DNA from: JAUWQU01 sp964605095
Lineage (GTDB): Bacteria; Planctomycetota; Phycisphaerae; SM23-33
NCBI GenBank assembly: GCA_964605095.1
Contig: CAZSBS010000028.1
Span: forward strand, 1-26,486
Length of the DNA: 26,486 nt
Reading direction: 5' to 3'
Part shown: piece after piece, positions 15,442 through 23,230 of the stretch
Position numbering within the stretch: the stretch's first letter is position 1
Layout: each line of letters opens with the position of its first letter
Position numbers and translations under genes: made by a program
Notes under the pieces: model-generated
Told to the model about the DNA's origin: nothing
Database searches by the model: none
Seen by the model: only the letters and a program-made list of their open reading frames with translations

Positions 15442-15954
15442 ATGAGGATTGCACTAGCCGCCGATCATCGCGGCCATTCCGTCAAGGAAAAGGTCGCCGT
15501 GCTGCTCAGCGAGCAGGGCCACGAGGTCTTGGACATGGGCACCAACAGTTCGCGGAGCTGCGACTATCCGAACCTCGCATACCCGGCCGCTCGATGCGTC
15601 GCCGACGGCAAGGCGGATGTGGCGATACTCATATGCGGCAGCGGGATCGGCATGACGATCTGCGCCAACAAGGTCGCCGGCATCCGTGCGGCGCTTTGCC
15701 ACGACGAGTTGACGGCCCAGATGTCCCGCCGGCACAACAACGCCAACATCCTGTGCCTTGCCGGCGACGTGCTCGGCGAGGAACTCATACGGCGGATCGT
15801 CGCCAGTTGGCTGAGCACCACTTTTGAGGCCGGCGGGAGGCACGAACGCCGCGTTCGCAAGATCGCCTGGATCGAGCAGGGCAAGGACCCCGCCCTCTAC
15901 AACGATGAAAACGGCCTGGTTGCCGACGACGAGGCCGGCGCCTGCGGGGCCTGA
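15442..15954 (+). CDS. rpiB: Ribose-5-phosphate isomerase B
   Basis: Cytoplasmic RpiB/LacAB-family isomerase of 170 residues interconverting ribose 5-phosphate and ribulose 5-phosphate in the pentose phosphate pathway. Visible landmarks are MRIALAADHRGHSVKE, DYPNLAYPAA, ILICGSGIGMTICANKVAGI, RAALCHDELTAQMSRRHNNANIL and the final FEAGGRHERRVRKI. Cys65 and His98 align with the catalytic base and ring-opening residues known from E. coli RpiB (Cys66, His99). A ribosome site (AGAGGA) lies just upstream of ATG 15442. The C-terminus is about 15 residues longer than usual (KDPALYNDENGLVADDEAGA) and acidic. It follows the YrdC-phosphatase fusion as rpiB follows ywlE in Bacillus. Confidence 0.95.
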   Translation: MRIALAADHRGHSVKEKVAVLLSEQGHEVLDMGTNSSRSCDYPNLAYPAARCVADGKADVAILICGSGIGMTICANKVAGIRAALCHDELTAQMSRRHNNANILCLAGDVLGEELIRRIVASWLSTTFEAGGRHERRVRKIAWIEQGKDPALYNDENGLVADDEAGACGA

Positions 15955-15972
15955 GGGTGGCGGGGAATCCGG

Positions 15973-16064
15973 TCCCAAGGACGGAAACCCAGTAATTGAA
16001 TTCCAGCGATTGAGTCCCAGGGGTGCCGTCCCAGAGCTCCCACCCAGGGATTGCTATCCCTGGG
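15973..16064. repeat. Degenerate ~14-bp tandem repeat ending in a perfect hairpin
   Basis: The gap between convergent rpiB and trkA holds about six imperfect units of 13-15 bases, each starting (T)CCCAG or TCCAG and often continuing GATTG: 15973, 15988, 16002, 16015, 16029 and 16043. The last unit and its inverse make CCCAGGGAT-TGCT-ATCCCTGGG (16043-16064), a perfect 9-bp stem with a 4-base loop. As it lies between convergent genes without a T-run, it could act as a weak bidirectional terminator or simply be repeat expansion. Confidence 0.6.
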
Positions 16065-16129
16065 CTTCGGGACTTCGGGGTGTCGGGATTCTCCCAACTC
16101 CCAACTCCCTATCTAGTACTTCCCATTTC

Positions 16130-16816
16130 CTACTCTTTCGGGAACCTCGCGATGGCGTCGTCGTTGCCGATCAGGACGAGCACATCGCCGGCGCGGACGG
16201 TGCTGGTCGGTCCCGGCGCGCTGATTACCGACTGGCTGGCGGTGGTGGTGCCGTCAGGCTCTGTTTTTTCGGTGGTCCGGCGGATGGCGACGACCAGCAC
16301 CTTGTAGCGCGTGCCGACGGCCAGGTCGGCGAGGGTCTTGTCGTGGAAGCCCGCGGGGGCCTGGACCTGTACGAGGCTGTATCCCTCGCCGAGGACGGTT
16401 CTTTCCAGCACAGTCGGGGCGAGCAGGCGGTTGCACCAGCGGTCGGCGGACTCGCGTTCGGGGTTGACGATGTCGTCGGCGCCGACGCGGGAGAGTATCT
16501 GCCCGCGGACGCTGGTGGTGGCCCGGCTGATGACTCGCCTGACGCCGATCTGCTTGAGGATGACGGTGGACAGGATGCTTTCCTCGAAGTTGCCGCCGAT
16601 TCCGACGATTGCCGCGTCAACCTTGTCGATGCCCTGTGCGAGCAGGGCCTGCTCGTCGGTGGCGTCCAGGCTGACGGCCAGGGCCACGCGGTCCTTGACC
16701 TGCTCGACGATCTCCGGGTCGCGGTCGATTGCGATCACCTCGGCCCCAGCGTCTGCCAACTGAGTCGCCAGCCGCATCCCGAACCGTCCCAGACCGATAA
16801 CTGCGAAGCGTTCCAT
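16130..16816 (-). CDS. trkA: TrkA-type potassium channel regulator (RCK N and C domains)
   Basis: Peripheral cytoplasmic regulator of 228 residues that gates the Trk/Ktr potassium channel in response to nucleotides. The Rossmann nucleotide site is FAVIGLGRFGMRLA (GxGxxG, residues 5-13), with acidic EVIAIDRD at the end of the second strand, followed by SLDATDEQAL and AAIVGIGGNFEESILST of the RCK-N fold. The second half (LVQVQAPAGFHDKTLADLAV to AGDVLVLIGNDDAI) is an RCK-C domain. One RCK unit (N plus C) of this length matches KtrA, not the tandem E. coli TrkA. ATG 16816 is preferred over 16837 because GGTGA lies six bases upstream and the fold starts at once. It follows trkH after 13 bases. Confidence 0.92.
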   Translation of the reverse strand: MERFAVIGLGRFGMRLATQLADAGAEVIAIDRDPEIVEQVKDRVALAVSLDATDEQALLAQGIDKVDAAIVGIGGNFEESILSTVILKQIGVRRVISRATTSVRGQILSRVGADDIVNPERESADRWCNRLLAPTVLERTVLGEGYSLVQVQAPAGFHDKTLADLAVGTRYKVLVVAIRRTTEKTEPDGTTTASQSVISAPGPTSTVRAGDVLVLIGNDDAIARFPKE

Positions 16817-16829
16817 AGGAATCACCCGA

Positions 16830-19055
16830 TTACCCAATTAACACGGTTTCCGAAGGATATGTGTATTTTATCGGCCGGAAGTGAGTGGTCACCGCCAGCA
16901 GCAGCGTCAGCGGCCCCACACGTCCGGCGAACATTCCGAAGATGACCACCAGCTTTCCCATAAGGGTGAGTTGGCCGGTTATGCCGGCCGAGAGGCCCAC
17001 GGTTCCGCAGGCGCTGCACGCCTCGAATAACAGCTTCATGAAGTCCCACCGCGGCATTGCCAGGCAGAGCAGCAGCGTCACGGCGCCGACGAGCATCATG
17101 TACAGCACAGCCACCGTCGCGGCTCGGCGCAGCAGCATGGTGGAGATTGTCCGCCGATATGCCTCGATCTCCTTCCGCTGTCGGATCATCGACCAGGCGG
17201 CCAGGAGCAGCACCGTTAAGGTGACAGTCTTCATGCCGCCGGCGGTGCTGGCAGGGCTGCCGCCGACGATCATCAAACCGCACATCCATAGCCTGGACGC
17301 GTCGGTAAGGTCCTTGTCCATGTCGATGGTGTTAAAGCCCGCCGTCCTTGCGGTGATGGACTGGAAGGCGCTCTCCCGCAGCCTGGCGCCGATAGGCATG
17401 TTGCGGAATCGCTGCGGATCTGCCTTTACGGCCGAGCCCGGCCCGGCGTTGGGGTGTCGAGCCAGCGTCGGCGCGGCGGCCTCGGTGCCGAACAGCATAA
17501 GCCCGGCCATGCCGAGCACCAGCAGCGCCGCCGTGGTCGCAAGCGCGACCTTGGAGTGCAGCGAAAGCCTTGGCCGCGGCTGGTTGATGTGTCCCAGAAC
17601 CCGCTTGACCGTGCGCCACAGGTAGGAGGCGCAGTCCTCGACGACCGGGAAGCCGAGCCCGCCCAGGATGATCAGCGGCCCGATCACGCCGAGCATCTGC
17701 CAGTGCTGGCGAAGCGGGGTCTGCCAACCCTCCGCCACGCCGGCCATCATGTTTTTGTCGTAGAGCGAGAAGCCCGCATTGCAGAACGCCGAAACGCTGT
17801 GGAAGACCGCCTGCCAGGCTGCCTCGGTTGGTACGGGTGTATTGGCGCCCTGTGGCGCGGCGAACATGGGATACAGCATCACGGCCCCGACGGCCTCGGC
17901 AAAGAGCGTCATTGCGACCACGAACGCCGCGATCCGTCCGAGCCGCCCGATGCTTTGAGTGCCGATCATCTCGCCGATGGCGCTGCTCGAGCGAACCGAA
18001 AAAGCCCTGCCGACGACCATCGCCAATACCGTGCCGAACAGCATGATCCCCAACCCGCCGAGTTGGATCAGCCCCAGGATCACCACCTGCCCGAAAAGCG
18101 TGAAGTCCGTGCCCGTGTCCCGGACGACAAGCCCCGTAACGCACGTGGCGCTGACGGCGGTGAACAGTGCGTTGTCCAAGTACAGAATCGGCTGGTGGCC
18201 CGGCGGCGTGGCGGCCGGGAGCATCAGCAGGCCCGTCCCCGCCAGGCACAGGAACAGAAAGCTTCCGATCAGCAGCCAGCTCGGCGGCAGGCCGCTGCTG
18301 GCGAAGTCCAGATTCACGCTGACGCCGCGAAGGATAAGCGAAGCCAGTATGTACCCCTGCGTGACAACAAGGTACACCGCCACGGCGGAGAGGACCTTGG
18401 CCTCGATCTGCGAGACCGCGACGGCGGCCGCCGCGGCGAACATCAGGGCGAAGTCCAGCCAGTTCTCGCGGAAGTACGCCAAGCGGTTGATGGACAACTC
18501 GAGCCTTACCAGGCGGTCGAGGATGAAGATGGCCACCACGGCCGTCTGAACCGCGTGGAGCACCTTCGGCGAAACAGGCAGTGGCGGGCGGAATCCGTAC
18601 TCCATCACCAGGGCCGCGACGGCAACCAGGCCCGTCAGGGCCAACTGGAGGTTCAGAAGCCGGATCAGCCGGCGCGCGGCAATGACATGCCAGGGGCGCG
18701 ACAGCATGGCGTAGAGCCCCACGGCCGGCAGGAACCGTCCGCCGTAGAACGCCCCCGCCGTCAGGCCCACAGCCGCAGCGAAGAGCAGCATCAAGTCCAG
18801 CCAGTGCTCGCGGAGGTAGTGCCGGGCGTCGGGTGCCCGCAAAAGGCCCGCTATGCGATGGGCCGCCAGCAGGCCAAGCAGGATGAACTGCCCGGCCGTC
18901 AGGGCCCGGCGCGCCTGCGGCGCCAGTTCATCCTGCATGTACACCAGCACCAACGCCGCCACCACCAGCACGCCGACCGCCGCCAGCAGCAGCCGCAAGC
19001 CCGGCGATGCCGGCTCGGGGTCTATCTCATGCGTGGTTAGGTTCCGCGTGGTCAC
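16830..19055 (-). CDS. trkH: TrkH/KtrB-family potassium channel with duplicated N-terminal membrane extension
   Basis: Inner-membrane potassium uptake protein of 741 residues, gated by the TrkA-type protein encoded next. The core (about 257-741) carries the four pore loops with conserved filter glycines: ATCVTGLVV, FCNAGFS, ARTAGFNT and ACGTVGLS. Conserved ILGLIQLGGLGIM and GGSPASTAGGMKTVT are also present. The first 255 residues are not part of normal TrkH. They are hydrophobic and contain two similar blocks with YLREHWLDLMLLFAAA (80-95) and YFRENWLDFALMFAAA (194-209), i.e. an internal duplication, perhaps voltage-sensor-like. The start is GTG 19055, sharing GTGA with the hisI stop. The three genes hisI, trkH and trkA are thus co-transcribed. 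Confidence 0.9.
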   Translation of the reverse strand: MTTRNLTTHEIDPEPASPGLRLLLAAVGVLVVAALVLVYMQDELAPQARRALTAGQFILLGLLAAHRIAGLLRAPDARHYLREHWLDLMLLFAAAVGLTAGAFYGGRFLPAVGLYAMLSRPWHVIAARRLIRLLNLQLALTGLVAVAALVMEYGFRPPLPVSPKVLHAVQTAVVAIFILDRLVRLELSINRLAYFRENWLDFALMFAAAAAVAVSQIEAKVLSAVAVYLVVTQGYILASLILRGVSVNLDFASSGLPPSWLLIGSFLFLCLAGTGLLMLPAATPPGHQPILYLDNALFTAVSATCVTGLVVRDTGTDFTLFGQVVILGLIQLGGLGIMLFGTVLAMVVGRAFSVRSSSAIGEMIGTQSIGRLGRIAAFVVAMTLFAEAVGAVMLYPMFAAPQGANTPVPTEAAWQAVFHSVSAFCNAGFSLYDKNMMAGVAEGWQTPLRQHWQMLGVIGPLIILGGLGFPVVEDCASYLWRTVKRVLGHINQPRPRLSLHSKVALATTAALLVLGMAGLMLFGTEAAAPTLARHPNAGPGSAVKADPQRFRNMPIGARLRESAFQSITARTAGFNTIDMDKDLTDASRLWMCGLMIVGGSPASTAGGMKTVTLTVLLLAAWSMIRQRKEIEAYRRTISTMLLRRAATVAVLYMMLVGAVTLLLCLAMPRWDFMKLLFEACSACGTVGLSAGITGQLTLMGKLVVIFGMFAGRVGPLTLLLAVTTHFRPIKYTYPSETVLIG

Positions 19056-19450
19056 TTCTTCTTGTACACCTCATCGGGGTTGAATAGCTTCTCGGCGATC
19101 ACTTCCCATTTGCCGTCAACGCTCAGCTTGCGGAAGAAGCACGAGAGGTATCCCTCGTGGCAGGCCGCGCCGTGCTGGACTGCCTCGATCACCAGCGTGT
19201 CCTTGTCGCAGTCGGTGTAGATGGCCTTGACCTCCTGCGTGTGCCCGCTGGACTCGCCTTTCATCCAATACTTCCGCCTGCTCCGCGACCAGAAGTGCGT
19301 CTTGCCCGTCCGGACCGTGTCCAGCAGGCTCGCCTCGTTCATGTACGCGACCATCAGGACCTGCTTTGTCCCGGCATCTACAATGACCGCCGGGATAAGC
19401 CCGCTGGCGTCGTACTTCAAACCCTTGACCGTTTCTTCCAACTTGCTCAT
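19052..19450 (-). CDS. hisI: Phosphoribosyl-AMP cyclohydrolase
   Basis: Histidine biosynthesis enzyme of 132 residues that opens the adenine ring of phosphoribosyl-AMP. Visible motifs are GLIPAVIVDA, VLMVAYMNEASL, THFWSRSRRKYWMKGESSGH (substrate loop), the metal-binding TDCDKD, and VQHGAACHEGYLSCFFRKL, the HisI zinc/metal signature. No PRA-PH (HisE) domain is attached. ATG 19450 has GGAG six bases upstream; the in-frame ATG at 19507 has none. Its TGA overlaps the GTG of trkH, an unusual partner, as no other his gene is in the window. Confidence 0.95.
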   Translation of the reverse strand: MSKLEETVKGLKYDASGLIPAVIVDAGTKQVLMVAYMNEASLLDTVRTGKTHFWSRSRRKYWMKGESSGHTQEVKAIYTDCDKDTLVIEAVQHGAACHEGYLSCFFRKLSVDGKWEVIAEKLFNPDEVYKKK

Positions 19451-19795
19451 CGCAAACTCCAACTCTGGGCCCCGCGGGGCGATGCAACGGAAATATCGTA
19501 TCGGCATCCGCCGTCGGGGTCAATGTCGCTTGGAATCCGCCAGCCGGAGGTAAAAGAACTGCTGTCCCGCTCGTCCCGTGCGCCGGCGAAGTAGGAAACC
19601 ACGTATTACGCGGAGAAACGTCTCTTGGCCGGTGCTGACAATCGAACCACAGGAACTCCTTGGCCCCGTAGGGGTCTGCGGTTCCGGCGCACCGGAACCA
19701 TCGGCCCACCGGGCCTCAAGGCAAAACCATACCAGCCATCGGGCTTGTCGAGTGTATCTCGCACCCTTCGGGCCTATCGGGCACCGCTCACGCTC
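19451..19795. other. Gene-free gap with one perfect hairpin
   Basis: About 345 bases between hisI and the HicB-type gene with no convincing ORF. No HicA-like toxin could be read here on either strand. It holds a perfect hairpin GTTCCGG-CGCA-CCGGAAC (19681-19698) and several short CATCGG/CCGGGC-type motifs (19700-19790) that look like weak degenerate repeats. The hisI promoter should lie near 19460-19520, but no clear boxes were found. Confidence 0.5.
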
Positions 19796-19987
19796 TCACC
19801 CAACCCGGAACTTGCCCACCTTGCGAACGCCAGGGATGTGCCCGCCGTTGAGGTCGTCATAGAGATCCTTCAGGTTTTCCTGAAGCTCTTCGAGGCTCTC
19901 GCCTTGAGTCATGTAGTCGGGAAAATCCCCCAGATATCCCAGCCACACATCGCCATCCTGCCAGTGGATGTATCGCACAGTAGTCAT
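19796..19987 (-). CDS. hicB: HicB-type antitoxin, apparently orphan
   Basis: Protein of 63 residues, starting MTTVRYIHWQDGDVWLGYLG. The central DFPDYMTQGESLEELQENLK and following DLYDDLNGGHIPGVRKVG match the HicB-like antitoxin fold (partial RNase H-like), with the usual DYxTQGxSLEEL wording. A HicB antitoxin normally neutralises a HicA mRNA interferase encoded next to it. No HicA-like frame was found within 300 bases on either side. It lacks a C-terminal DNA-binding domain, which is common in this short subgroup. ATG 19987 is preferred to 20020 because the family begins there. It lies 94 bases downstream of serA on the same strand. Confidence 0.82.
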   Translation of the reverse strand: MTTVRYIHWQDGDVWLGYLGDFPDYMTQGESLEELQENLKDLYDDLNGGHIPGVRKVGKFRVG

Positions 19988-20025
19988 ATATACCCACGCG
20001 GAACTCTGTCCTCCGGCCATGCCGG

Positions 20026-20073
20026 TTGGGCATTGGGCATTCGAGCATTGAACATTAGCGGGCTTTAGCCCGC
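20026..20073. repeat. Short 7-8-bp tandem repeat and GC hairpin after serA
   Basis: TTGGGCAT, TGGGCAT, TCGAGCAT and TGAACAT follow each other at 20026-20055, a degenerate 7-8-bp tandem array. Directly next to it is GCGGGC-TTTA-GCCCGC (20058-20073), a perfect 6-bp hairpin 8 bases past the serA stop. On the minus strand it may serve as a terminator or RNA-end stabiliser for serA, although no T-run follows. Confidence 0.5.
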
Positions 20074-20080
20074 GTCGCTT

Positions 20081-21706
20081 TCAGCCGACCTCGTCCTTCT
20101 CGCCGGTGGGCAGTTCGGGCAGATTGATGTACTGGGCGCTTTTGACGAAGTCGATTTCGCGGACCTCGTCCATGATGGCCTTGGGCGGGGCCTGGTCCAG
20201 GTTGATGCCGACAAGCGCCAACCCGAGCTTTATCTTCCGGCTGAAGGTCATGTCGGCGATGTTGATGCTGTTCTTTCCGAACACCGTGCCGTACCGCCCG
20301 ACGACGCCGGGTTTGTCCTCGTTGAGGATCACCACGATGTGGCCCTCGGGCTTTAGCTCCATTCGGTAGCCGTCGAGAGCGATGATCCGCGGGAAGCGAT
20401 TGCCGAAGATCGTGCCGACGGCCGTGCGGCGAGCCTGGTCGGTCACCACGGCAACTTCCATGAGGTTGGCGAACTCGCGGACCTTCTCGGAGGTGATCTG
20501 TTCTATCTCCACGCCACGCTGCTTGGCCAGCAAGGGCGCGTTGATGACGTTGACGGGCATCTCCATCCGCGGAGCCATCAGCCCCACAAGCAGGTGGGTG
20601 GTGATCGGCGTGACGTTCATCTGTCCGATGGCGCCGCGGTAGATTACCTCCACCTTCTGGAGCGCCCCCGGCGTGATGGAAGCCAGGATCGCGCCTATGC
20701 GCGAAGCCAGCTCCGTGTACGGGCGCAGCACGGGCGGCAGGGCCTGGTCGAAGCCCGGTGCATTGACGGCGTTGCGGACCTCTCCGCCGCGAAGGGCTTC
20801 CACAAGCTGCTCGGCCGCGTCTAGGGCAACCTGTTCCTGGGCCTCTTCCGTGGAGGCCCCCAGGTGCGGGACGCACAGGACGTTGGGCTGCTGGATGAGT
20901 TCGAGCTCGGCCTGGCTTGTCGGAGGCTCGGACAGGTACACGTCAATCGCGGCCCCGGCGACGCGCTTTTCCTTGATGGCCGCCAGAAGGGCCGCCGGGT
21001 CGATGATCCCGCCCCGGGCGGCGTTTATAAGCCTTACCGACGGCTTCATCGCCGCGATCTGCTCGGTGCCGATCATGCCGAGCGTCTCGGCGCTCTTGGG
21101 AACATGCACCGAGATGTAATCCGCCCGCTTGCACAGCTCAATGAGGTCCTTGACCATCTCGATGTTGTCGGTATCCCCGCCGGCGAAGAACGGGTCGTAG
21201 CCCAGCACGCGCATCTCGAGGCCGGCCGCCCGGGTGGCCAGGGCCCGGCCAATCCGGCCCATTCCCACGACCCCAAGCGTTTTGCCCGCGACCTGCGTGC
21301 CCTCGAAACTCTTGCGGTCCCACTTGTCGTCTTTCAGGGAGGCGTTGGCGGGCGAAATCTTCCGCGACAGCGCCATCATCAGCGTCAGCGCCAGCTCCGC
21401 CGTCGAAACGGTGTTGCCGCCCGGCGTGTTCATGACGATCACGCCCTTGCCCGTCGCGACCGGGACGTCCACGTTGTCCACGCCGACGCCCGCGCGGGCA
21501 ATCACCTTCAGCCGGCCGGGATTCTCCAGCACCGCGGCTGTAACCTTGGCGCCGCTGCGGATTATCATCCCGTCGTAATCCTTGACGATCTTCGCAAGCT
21601 CATCCGGCGGCAGGCCGGGCTTTATGTCGATCTCAACGTCCGCCTGACGCTTCAGCCAGTCCAGGCCTATGGCACTCAGTTTGTCGGCTATCAGAACTTT
21701 ATACAT
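20081..21706 (-). CDS. serA: D-3-phosphoglycerate dehydrogenase
   Basis: Cytoplasmic enzyme of 541 residues that oxidises 3-phosphoglycerate to 3-phosphohydroxypyruvate with NAD, first step of serine synthesis. The NAD site is GVVGMGRIG (145-153); catalytic residues are Arg231 in NAARGGI, Glu260 in YLSEPP and His281 in VPHLGAST. After the catalytic domain (1 to about 310) comes an ASB-type domain and a C-terminal ACT domain (about 460-535; VGRYGTVFGKNSINIADMTF), expected to bind serine for feedback control. The length fits the long SerA class. ATG 21706 has a perfect AGGAGG seven bases upstream, partly overlapping the end of the aminotransferase gene, so the two are co-expressed. Confidence 0.97.
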   Translation of the reverse strand: MYKVLIADKLSAIGLDWLKRQADVEIDIKPGLPPDELAKIVKDYDGMIIRSGAKVTAAVLENPGRLKVIARAGVGVDNVDVPVATGKGVIVMNTPGGNTVSTAELALTLMMALSRKISPANASLKDDKWDRKSFEGTQVAGKTLGVVGMGRIGRALATRAAGLEMRVLGYDPFFAGGDTDNIEMVKDLIELCKRADYISVHVPKSAETLGMIGTEQIAAMKPSVRLINAARGGIIDPAALLAAIKEKRVAGAAIDVYLSEPPTSQAELELIQQPNVLCVPHLGASTEEAQEQVALDAAEQLVEALRGGEVRNAVNAPGFDQALPPVLRPYTELASRIGAILASITPGALQKVEVIYRGAIGQMNVTPITTHLLVGLMAPRMEMPVNVINAPLLAKQRGVEIEQITSEKVREFANLMEVAVVTDQARRTAVGTIFGNRFPRIIALDGYRMELKPEGHIVVILNEDKPGVVGRYGTVFGKNSINIADMTFSRKIKLGLALVGINLDQAPPKAIMDEVREIDFVKSAQYINLPELPTGEKDEVG

Positions 21707-21720
21707 GGTTGCGCCTCCTT

Positions 21721-22854
21721 TCAGGCCCATTCCTTAAGCACCCTGGTGGCCGCGGCAACGCCTTTGCCGATCTCAACCGCAACGCCCAGTTCAGCCAGCG
21801 TGTACTCGATGGCGGCGATCATGCCTATGGTATCGATCGGGTCGACGTACCCCATGTGGCTGACGCGGAAGCACTTGCCCTTGAGGTCGTCCTGCCCGCC
21901 CGCGGCGCTAATGCCATACTTTTCCTTGAGCTTCTTTCGGAACGCGTCGTCCACGCCCGGCGGGTACAGGATGCCCGTGACCGAGTCGCTGGGCTGCTTG
22001 GAGAAGACCTTCATCCCGAGGGCAACGCAGGCCTCTCGCGTCGCCTTGGCAAGCAAGGCCGAGCGGGACCATACCTTCTCGATGCCGATGGCGTTGATCA
22101 TGTCCAGCGCCACCTTCATGCCGCGTATCAAGCTGACGGCCGGGGTGTAGGGCGTGTCGTTCTTGATGACCATTTTGCGGTAGGCCTTGAGGTCCAGGTA
22201 GAAGCACGGCGCCTTGATGGTGTCGATGACCTTCCAGGCCTTCTCGCTGACGGCCACCGTCGCGAGTCCGGGCGGCAGCATGAACGCCTTCTGGCTGCCG
22301 GTCGCGACGATGTCGATCTTCCACTCGTCGGTCCGCAGCGGCAGCGTCCCGGCCGCGGTGATGCAGTCGGCTATGAGGATGGCGTCGGTGCCCGCCACCA
22401 CCTTGCCGATGCCCTCCAGGTCGCACCGTGTCGCGGTAGACGTCTCGCTGTAGACGACCACCACCGTGCCGTATAGGCCGGTGGCGAGCTTTTCCCTGAC
22501 AATTTCGGGCGTGATGGCCGTGCCCCATGTCAGGACCACTTCGTCGACGTCCAGTCCGTATACCTTGGCGACCTTGACCCACCGTTCGCCGAACTTTCCG
22601 CCGTTGGCGACGAGGACCTTCTTGTCCCGGCGGCTCGCGCAGGCGATCGCGGCTTCCATGCCGGCGGTGCCGCTGCCGGCGATCGTCAGCACGTCGTTCC
22701 GGGTCATCAGCATCTTCTTGAGCCCGGCGTTCACCTCCGCAAACATAGCCTGAAACTGCGGTGTGCGGTGGTGAAACATGGGCTTAGCCATTTCTACGAG
22801 GACTTCCGGCGGAACGTCCGTCGGCCCGGGTGTGAACAGGCGTGCTTTGATCAT
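21721..22854 (-). CDS. Class V aminotransferase (alanine-glyoxylate/phosphoserine type)
   Basis: PLP enzyme of 377 residues. It opens LFTPGPTDVPPEVL and has AGSGTAGMEAAI, YSETSTATRCDL, DCITAAGTLP and IVATGSQKAFMLPPG, where Lys189 should bind PLP. This is the broad-specificity alanine-glyoxylate/serine-pyruvate group, not classical SerC. It lies 14 bases upstream of serA on the same transcript, so a phosphoserine aminotransferase role is the simplest reading; relatives such as MJ0959 of Methanocaldococcus are known to do this. No serB is in the window. The start at 22854 is set by GGGAG six bases upstream; the in-frame 22929 start lacks one. A perfect TATAAT lies about 90 bases upstream. Confidence 0.92.
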   Translation of the reverse strand: MIKARLFTPGPTDVPPEVLVEMAKPMFHHRTPQFQAMFAEVNAGLKKMLMTRNDVLTIAGSGTAGMEAAIACASRRDKKVLVANGGKFGERWVKVAKVYGLDVDEVVLTWGTAITPEIVREKLATGLYGTVVVVYSETSTATRCDLEGIGKVVAGTDAILIADCITAAGTLPLRTDEWKIDIVATGSQKAFMLPPGLATVAVSEKAWKVIDTIKAPCFYLDLKAYRKMVIKNDTPYTPAVSLIRGMKVALDMINAIGIEKVWSRSALLAKATREACVALGMKVFSKQPSDSVTGILYPPGVDDAFRKKLKEKYGISAAGGQDDLKGKCFRVSHMGYVDPIDTIGMIAAIEYTLAELGVAVEIGKGVAAATRVLKEWA

Positions 22855-22940
22855 GAAAATCTCCCGATCAGGCGTTAAACGGCAGGCACTAGCCGGCAGA
22901 GCCGCGGGCCCTTCCCACGGTTGCCGCACTACCGCGTCAT

Positions 22941-22946
22941 ATTATA
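22941..22946 (-). promoter_or_regulatory. Candidate -10 box for the aminotransferase-serA transcript
   Basis: TATAAT reads perfectly on the minus strand, inside the only AT-rich patch upstream of the aminotransferase. No recognisable -35 element lies 16-18 bases further. It would give a leader of about 80 bases. Confidence 0.35.
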
Positions 22947-22949
22947 ATT

Positions 22950-23162
22950 CCAAGCCCGGCGGGCGTTTCCCCCATGCCTCGCCAGGCTACGGTAAGGGCA
23001 AGTATATCCGTACCTGCCGAATTTGTCTATCGGCATTTTGGAGCTTGTTCTGGAGGGAGTGCGAGGACAAATCCTGGCACCTCTTCTTGAGCCCCCAGGG
23101 CGATTGGTTATAGCCTCGGCCGAAGCTTTGCGCAGGCCGTGGCATGCGGGTGCCGTTTTTTG
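22950..23162. other. Gene-free stretch upstream of the inverted-repeat cluster
   Basis: No credible coding frame on either strand; the short frames here lack ribosome sites and family motifs. It contains a segment at 23048-23112 beginning TTCTGGAGGG and ending GCGATTGGTTA that resembles 23329-23396 (see that entry), and a T-run at 23155-23160 just before the long perfect palindrome. Confidence 0.5.
23048..23112 (+). repeat. Diverged direct repeat, copy 1
   Basis: Begins TTCTGGAGGGAGTG, has CCTGGCAC in the middle and ends GCGATTGGTTA. The same start, middle and end occur in the same order and spacing at 23329-23396, with many substitutions between. No coding frame. Confidence 0.45.
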
Positions 23163-23209
23163 GAGCCCCAGCGGGGCGATTGACGACGTCAATCGCCCCG
23201 CTGGGGCTC
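23163..23209. repeat. 47-bp perfect palindrome
   Basis: Two 23-base arms are exact reverse complements around a single central A at 23186. The left arm starts GAGCCCCAGCGGGGCGATTG and is itself a small hairpin (AGCCCC...GGGGCG), so the element can fold as one long rod or as a cruciform with two side hairpins. TTTTTT precedes it (23155-23160) and TTT follows (23210-23212). Confidence 0.85.
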
Positions 23210-23230
23210 TTTGGAATTTGGGGCAGCTTC

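Noticed and set aside
15363..15827. 154-codon plus-strand open frame starting just before rpiB
   Set aside because: Different frame from rpiB, covers it, and has no motifs; rpiB is unambiguous.
17454..19040. 528-codon plus-strand open frame opposite trkH
   Set aside because: Antisense shadow; the trkH frame has all four filter motifs.
20864..22150. 428-codon plus-strand open frame opposite serA and the aminotransferase
   Set aside because: Antisense shadow of two enzymes with intact catalytic residues; no motifs of its own.
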